In this document: positions 60,975 through 64,000 of the stretch, in pieces | Layout: every line of letters begins with the position of its first letter | Position numbering within the stretch: position 1 is the first letter of the stretch | Assembly: GCF_029962835.1 (NCBI RefSeq) | Contig: NC_080579.1 | Span: forward strand, 372,001-436,000 | Direction of reading: 5' to 3' | Origin: Magnolia sinica | Lineage: Eukaryota; Streptophyta; Magnoliopsida; Magnoliales; Magnoliaceae | Length of the DNA: 64,000 bases | The notes under the pieces: model-generated | The model's input: the letters and a program-made list of their open reading frames with translations, nothing else | What the model was told of the DNA's origin: nothing | Database searches by the model: none | Program-made: the position numbers and the translations under genes

Positions 60975-61388
60975 TGGGAAGTGCGGAAGTGTGAGCCCTC
61001 AAGATCTGATAGTCTACCCGAGTTTTGGAACCCTCACAAAGCAGAAGATTAATGCTCCAATGGCCCTCCTATCTACTGCTGGAGCAGATGTATCTATTCA
61101 TACCTCTAACCTTACGGTATAAATAACCCCGGATCACAATCTATGGATTAGATCGTCCCAAGGACAAGTCAGAATGGACAGATTACTGTGCACACTATAT
61201 CTCTCCATATACTCTCGTTATTTTATATGATTGATCCACTCTTTACGAGAGAAAAGCCCATCCCTTTTTATAGGAAAGGAAAGAGATGGAATGAGAACAA
61301 AAAGGAAAAGACCGGAAGAAGCCTAAACATATGGGACCCACCCACTAGTGATTGCTCACCAGTGGGCCCCACTGGCCTACGTCCAACG
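60975..61388 (-). repeat. 5' LTR of the copia element
   Basis: Shares long stretches with the left repeat, for example GATTACTGTGCACACTATAT and CTCTTTACGAGAGAAAAG. The inner end is next to the primer-binding site, so this is the 5' LTR of a minus-strand element. Confidence 0.85.
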
Positions 61389-62724
61389 AGTGCAGTGGCT
61401 AGTGCCTCTTGGCTGAACCCAAAAGGGTCAGGAGATTCAGGATTCATTCCCATAATGCAGTGCTGATTTTAAGATCATTCCCATAATGCAGTCCTTGAGG
61501 TTTGGGTGATTTTAAGGGCATGCAACTTTAAAGTTGGTGCATGCATGACCATGTGGACAGTTTAGGCTGCACCCATGGTGCACATTCACTGCTCCAGAAG
61601 AAAAGTGACACCGTTTCACTCATATGGTGGGCCATTTTTGTACATTGAATATGGACCATTGGTCACAATTTTCTCATTCATGCAAAGCCCACATGATGAG
61701 CACAACACTGATTCTTGGGCCAGCTCATGTCCAGATAGCTAGTGCTTGGTGAATGACATGGATCTCACAAGGTTATGCCACATCTAACCCTCAAATCTCA
61801 CGTTGCAATTTCAATCTCCAACCTTTTCGGCGTTCAACAACGCTGCAGTTGTTTCTCTGTAAGCAATCATTTTCACAGCTACATGGATAATGTACTTATT
61901 TACATCTGCGTAAGTGGATTGAACTGCAAACATTCAGTTTGAAGAGCAGGGGTGTGTACAGATACACTATCAAATTCAATTGGAACAAGCCTCCAAACAT
62001 CAATTACACTGCTTACCAAGCCATTTACAAAATCCCAAAAAATTGACTAGGCTGACTTGACACAATCAGACTAGATTTCATCCAGATTCAAGAAAAACTT
62101 GATTTGATCACGATTCAATCAATACTAGTGGCCCGTTTGGGAAATTGGATTTAGAATGCATTGGAAACCAAATCACAATTACATTGGAATCGAGGTGATT
62201 CTGAATCTTTAGCTGTGTTTGGTTGAAATGCACTGGAATCCAAATCTTCCGCATGAGTTCTTGTATTTGGAATGCATTGGAATTCTTCAAGGTTTGGATT
62301 TGATTAACTAAATCAGCTTTTATATCCCAGATTAGTATGTGTGTGTGTGAGAGATATATTTGATAGAATGATTGTAATAAGCACATTGGAATATATATTT
62401 TAGCAAAAAATGAGCCTTTGGTGGGCTAAAAATGCAAGCATCACAAACAAGTGCATTGACATTTTCTAACCATCCATTTAGATATCCAACATGGATCATT
62501 CCATTGATGTGAATAATGGGATTGCTTTGGGTATCATTAGTGTGTCATGTGTACAGTAGATTAGTAGCCTAGCGATACTGATGTAGGACAATCAGCCCTC
62601 GGTAAGGAGCCTCAAACATGAAACCTCCCGCTTTGACACCAATTTAATGCAGGATAATTAACCACTTACTCTAAAAGCTCGAACTAATAGAGCATGGTGA
62701 ATCAATCCCTTTAACCAATAGCCC
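61389..62724. other. Intergenic stretch with MITE ends
   Basis: No gene. A GGCCCGTTTGGGAAATTGGA end at about 62132 starts a TTTGG-type MITE with repeated GAATGCATTGGAA phrases (to about 62310). A GGGTGTGTACAGATACACTATC phrase near 61950 has an inverted partner near 63690-63710. Confidence 0.45.
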
Positions 62725-63507
62725 TGACCCCACATCGCATGGGTTAAGACCTCGGCCAAACCCCCCTCGTGCGACCCACTTCACATGGGTTTTGCTTCAC
62801 ACAAACCACCAGCCTCACACGGGTGGGGGCCGCCCACCCCGAGTATGCCCCTGCATCCCACAGGCCACCCCACTCAAGCCCAGTATGAAAATGCCCCTAC
62901 ATTAGGCACCTTTATTACATGTGTGACTCTTTTGCCTTTAAAATGAGCCAAAAAGAGAATTCTATTTGGATTGCATGGAGATTTCAAAACATAAAAGAAG
63001 AAATACCTCTGATTCCATTCACCACTAAATTCAGGGCCGCCAAACACAAAAAGTAGCTACTTAGATTTAAAATACACCTCACTTACCTTTAAATCCAAGG
63101 TGCCAAACGATCCCTAGACTGCCTCCAACGCGACTCAACAAAACTTGAAAAAAATATTTATTTATCAAATCCACTCACCAAGACACTACATATATAAATT
63201 CTAAAATTAAATATTGCAGAACATTGGTGTTCAAGACTTAGAAAAATTTGCCCAAGTTACTTGATTCGACTCCACAGACTATGGGGTTGACTTAATAATG
63301 TAGGGGCATTTTCATACCGGGCTCGAGTGGGGTGGCCTGTGGGATGTAGGGTCACACTCGGGGTGGGCGGCCCGTGTAAGGCAGGTGGCTCATGTGAGAC
63401 AGGCCCCATCGTATGAAGCGGGTAGCTCGTGTGAAGCGGAACCCATGTGAAGTGGGACCCACGAGGGGTGTTCGGGCAAGGTCCTAACCCATGAGATGCG
63501 GGGCTCA
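62725..63507. mobile_element. Foldback element with ~180-210 bp inverted arms
   Basis: The left arm 62725-62904 and right arm 63296-63507 are inverted relatives. The left arm, inverted, reads TAATGTAGGGGCATTTTCAT, then GTGGGGTGGCCTGTGGGATG, CTCGGGGTGGGCGGCCC and TAACCCATGCGATG; the right arm follows it in the same order with some insertions. The ~390-bp loop has no coding sequence. Confidence 0.75.
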
Positions 63508-64000
63508 CTTTTGCATCCAAACACAGCTGCAATGATAAGAATTAACAGTTTTTCATTCATAATGAGAAAGTAAACCCCAAATTGCACAAAGTATAACTGC
63601 AATTTGGAGAGCAGTTCCTCTATGCATGCTAGGGGTGGTAATTGCAATTTGGTTATTTCTGCTGGACTGATTCTTGCAATTCAATCTGATAGTGTATGGA
63701 TACCTGTTCTCTCGTGGGCTGTAGGTGAATGTCGAATCAGATGGTAACTAGATAGTGAATTGCTACTCATCAAAAAGTGATACGTGTTTTTTTTTAATCT
63801 TCTCTATTTCAAATGTAAAATTTCCTTTCTACAACTAATTAGAGCTACACAATGAGTACTGCTGAATGCAATCAAAATAACCAAATAAATGGGGCTAATC
63901 CCCCGTTGAACATGTAAGGCCAAATGTAAAATTAGCATCACAGAAGGCAAAACAGGCTGATTGCCGATCCATTTTTCTCTATCCCAACATGTTATTGACT
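63508..64000. other. Terminal intergenic stretch
   Basis: No gene. The inverted partner of the 61.95-kb phrase lies at about 63675-63710. The rest is A/T-rich, unassigned DNA. Confidence 0.4.

Larger units (their letters stand above)
52573..61388 (-). mobile_element. Ty1/copia LTR retrotransposon, broken fossil, ~8.8 kb
   Basis: Direct repeats at 52573-53055 and 60975-61388 are LTRs beginning TGTTGGAC on the minus strand (the first T is changed in the right copy). The primer-binding site TGGTATCAAAG (minus strand, 60960-60970) sits next to the 5' LTR. A purine-rich GAGTGGAAA tract abuts the 3' LTR at about 53056-53064. Between them, in order on the minus strand, lie gag, integrase, reverse transcriptase and RNase H, the copia order. 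The coding part is broken, with at least five or six interruptions. Hand comparison of the LTRs gives about 10% difference plus a ~70-bp length difference. That suggests an age of several million years or more, depending on the substitution rate. Five-base flanks do not match. Confidence 0.88.

Overview
The window is plant nuclear DNA. Genes are few and rich in introns, the intergenic DNA is a dense patchwork of plant transposons, and gene starts carry GA/CT tracts. The most abundant repeat is a palindromic short element whose ends read like GTGGGGCCCACCATGATGTATGT...ATCCACACCGTCCATCC. I associate that sequence with woody magnoliids (Laurales/Magnoliales), so a magnoliid tree is my best guess. 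This is an inference from memory; no database was searched.

Three host genes are supported. (1) The minus strand of about 2.08-14.03 kb encodes the condensin I HEAT-repeat subunit CAP-D2. Sixteen coding exons join in frame with GT/AG borders for about 1,338 codons; only the short last exon is uncertain. A perfect E2F site (TTTCCCGC) lies about 120 bp upstream of its ATG. (2) The minus strand of 16.72-18.31 kb encodes a two-exon, 138-residue protein with a plastid-type transit peptide and an acidic, proline-rich mature part of unknown function. (3) The plus strand of 45.93-46.96 kb holds a single-exon 340-residue glutaredoxin-like protein with an N-terminal MGC myristoylation motif, no CPYC-type active site and four C-terminal CxxC pairs. 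A 45-bp exon relic of a DEAH-box RNA helicase lies at 23.42 kb, and a GC-rich stretch resembling a 5' UTR exon lies at 24.8-25.0 kb.

The rest is mobile DNA. CAP-D2 introns hold a 5'-truncated RTE-type LINE with a perfect 12-bp target duplication and a low-complexity insertion. Between 14 and 28 kb lie palindromic MITEs, a tRNA-derived SINE, an L1 ORF1 relic and a TNP2-type CACTA relic. From 28.5 to 36.4 kb there is a 4.2-kb Gypsy-type LTR carrying an internal minisatellite, an extremely AT-rich tract with CACTA-like subterminal motifs, and the first part of a second copy of the same LTR. From 36.4 to 45 kb there are more MITEs, a perfect 145-bp tandem duplication and a hAT-type MITE with a perfect 8-bp target duplication. 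Downstream of the glutaredoxin gene come LINE tails, an unexplained pair of ~105-bp repeats and a second hAT MITE. A broken Ty1/copia element of about 8.8 kb on the minus strand spans 52.57-61.39 kb, with LTRs, primer-binding site and polypurine tract visible. The last 2.5 kb holds a foldback element with ~190-bp arms.

No tRNA, rRNA or CRISPR was seen, and no clustered pathway or new gene system. What stands out is the architecture: one palindromic sequence type appears as stand-alone foldback elements, in longer-TIR elements and inside the Gypsy LTR.
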